From contig JBAMDO010000569.1 of NCBI GenBank assembly GCA_037074765.1, forward strand, positions 558,001 through 622,000: a DNA stretch of 64,000 bases. Reading direction: 5' to 3'. The notes below the pieces were generated by a model that made no database searches, was not told where the DNA came from, and was given only the letters and a program-made list of their open reading frames with translations. The DNA comes from Mansonella perstans (Eukaryota > Nematoda > Chromadorea > Rhabditida > Onchocercidae). Below are positions 63,282 through 64,000 of the stretch, piece after piece (position 1 is the stretch's first letter; the number at the start of each line of letters is the position of its first letter). Made by a program: the position numbers and the translations under genes.

Positions 63282-63593
63282 ATGCCACCTCTTGCAGCCA
63301 GAAACTTCTACGAATACCACCCTTATTTGTCTCATTTCAATCCAGGTTTTCAATCGACAGGAATCCAAGAGGAGCAATTTATCTTGAAATCTCATTCATC
63401 ACTTTTTATGAGGAAATACGTGCATATAAAAAAACTGCCTTGTAATGATAGTATGAGTGAAATGCACGAAATAGAGCCATCCATCAAGACATTTCCACTA
63501 ACTGTTGAAAAAGTGACAGAAAATTTGATAAAGGAAATGTTTAAAAGTAATCGAATATTTATAGAACAAAAGAGAAGCTATTATTGGCTTTAA
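63282..63593 (+). CDS. Single-exon 103-codon protein, unrecognised
   Basis: ATG 63282 to TAA 63593 without introns. Composition is normal for a globular protein (MPPLAARNFYEYHPYLSHFN at the N-terminus, then SLFMRKYVHIKKLP and a helical NLIKEMFKSNRIFIEQKR near the end), unlike the low-complexity chance frames in this window. No signal peptide, membrane span or known motif. The position is gene-like: head-to-head with ZFR and ending 96 bp before the eL34 stop on the other strand. It could be a small conserved nematode protein, possibly mitochondrial, but that is a guess. No function assigned. Confidence 0.55.
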   Translation: MPPLAARNFYEYHPYLSHFNPGFQSTGIQEEQFILKSHSSLFMRKYVHIKKLPCNDSMSEMHEIEPSIKTFPLTVEKVTENLIKEMFKSNRIFIEQKRSYYWL

Positions 63594-63619
63594 TGAATAT
63601 GTTGTTTGCCTGATAAATT

Positions 63620-63625
63620 TTTATT
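63620..63625 (-). terminator. Likely poly(A) signal of the eL34 gene
   Basis: TTTATT on the plus strand reads AATAAA on the minus strand, 65 nt past the eL34 stop codon, a normal distance for a short ribosomal-protein 3' UTR. Confidence 0.6.
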
Positions 63626-63689
63626 CAATACACTTAACAACCAAGGCAAAAACAATAGTAATGATTTGCAAAATCAAATCTCATTATTT

Positions 63690-63875
63690 TTATTTCTTCT
63701 CGGCTTTAATTTTTGCTTTCAAAACTCGTGCAACAATTTTCTGCTCTTCGATTAGAAAAGCACGAACAATACGCTCGCGCACAGCTGCTGCTGATAGACA
63801 ACCACCATAAGCACGAGTTACGTGTTTTAATCGTTTCGTCATTTTTTGCAACTGACGTGGCCTTGCTGGTCTGAT
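63690..63875 (-). CDS. rpl-34: Large-subunit ribosomal protein eL34, 3' exon (partial)
   Basis: The exon begins after a TTTTTGTTAG acceptor at 63876-63878 and reads [20 protein letters not shown], then [20 protein letters not shown], then [19 protein letters not shown] and TAA (stop at 63690-63692). The IRPARP start, AYGG motif and [11 protein letters not shown] block are diagnostic of eL34, a structural component of the 60S ribosome. It is the C-terminal half; upstream exons lie beyond the window, and the visible bases to 64000 look intronic. The second zinc-binding CxxC pair of many eL34 proteins is replaced here by CLSAA, so the zinc site seems lost. Confidence 0.93.
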   Translation of the reverse strand: MRPARPRQLQKMTKRLKHVTRAYGGCLSAAAVRERIVRAFLIEEQKIVARVLKAKIKAEKK

Positions 63876-64000
63876 CTAACAAAAACAAAAACATCAGTTA
63901 CACATGTTAATGAAATTTCACAATTACAGTACAACTGGATGATTTTCCCAATCAAATTTTCCAATTTTGGACCGCTGAATTTAACTTCTCGTTAACCATA
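63876..64000 (-). other. eL34 intron at the right edge
   Basis: The sequence between the eL34 exon and the window end shows no frame matching the N-terminal part of eL34 and is read as intron. Confidence 0.6.

Overview
The window looks like nuclear DNA of a parasitic nematode, most likely a filarial or spirurid worm. It is very AT-rich with long homopolymer runs. Its genes are split by many introns with nematode-type (T)TTTCAG acceptors, and the encoded proteins are conserved animal housekeeping and signalling proteins. The genus is inference from this profile. There are no prokaryotic operons, CRISPR arrays, intact transposons or recognisable tRNA/rRNA genes.

Layout. Positions 3-188 hold the last exon of a cysteine-rich, probably secreted protein cut by the window edge. 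About 12.7 kb with no convincing gene follows. A plus-strand block then starts: a Rho guanine-nucleotide exchange factor of the PLEKHG5/7 type (16699-21974, with a probable alternative first exon at 12953), the TRAPP-II subunit TRAPPC10 (23286-33768, 26 exons, about 1229 aa) and a membrane-anchored GH20 hexosaminidase of the HEXD type (35671-40697). The rest is mainly minus strand: an unrecognised 399-aa protein (45678 down to 43875), a 1-kb CA-rich satellite (about 46.6-47.6 kb), the double-stranded-RNA-binding zinc-finger protein ZFR (62955 down to 51078, 23 exons, about 1014 aa) and the 3' exon of ribosomal protein eL34 (63875 down to 63690). A single-exon 103-codon plus-strand frame (63282-63593) sits between ZFR and eL34, head-to-head with ZFR and tail-to-tail with eL34.

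The exon models were built by hand from open frames, splice consensus and phase. In RhoGEF, TRAPPC10, ZFR and the 399-aa gene every junction is phase-consistent and the summed coding length is divisible by three. Individual boundaries may still be off by a few bases.

The genes do not form a pathway. TRAPPC10 (Golgi trafficking) and HEXD-type hexosaminidase (probably Golgi or lysosome) share the secretory route. ZFR and eL34 belong to RNA metabolism and translation. The least explained items are the 399-aa protein, the 103-codon frame, two perfect hairpins (19876-19916 and 42065-42106), a G-quadruplex-capable stretch in a ZFR intron and the gene-poor left arm. I found no convincing new multi-gene system.
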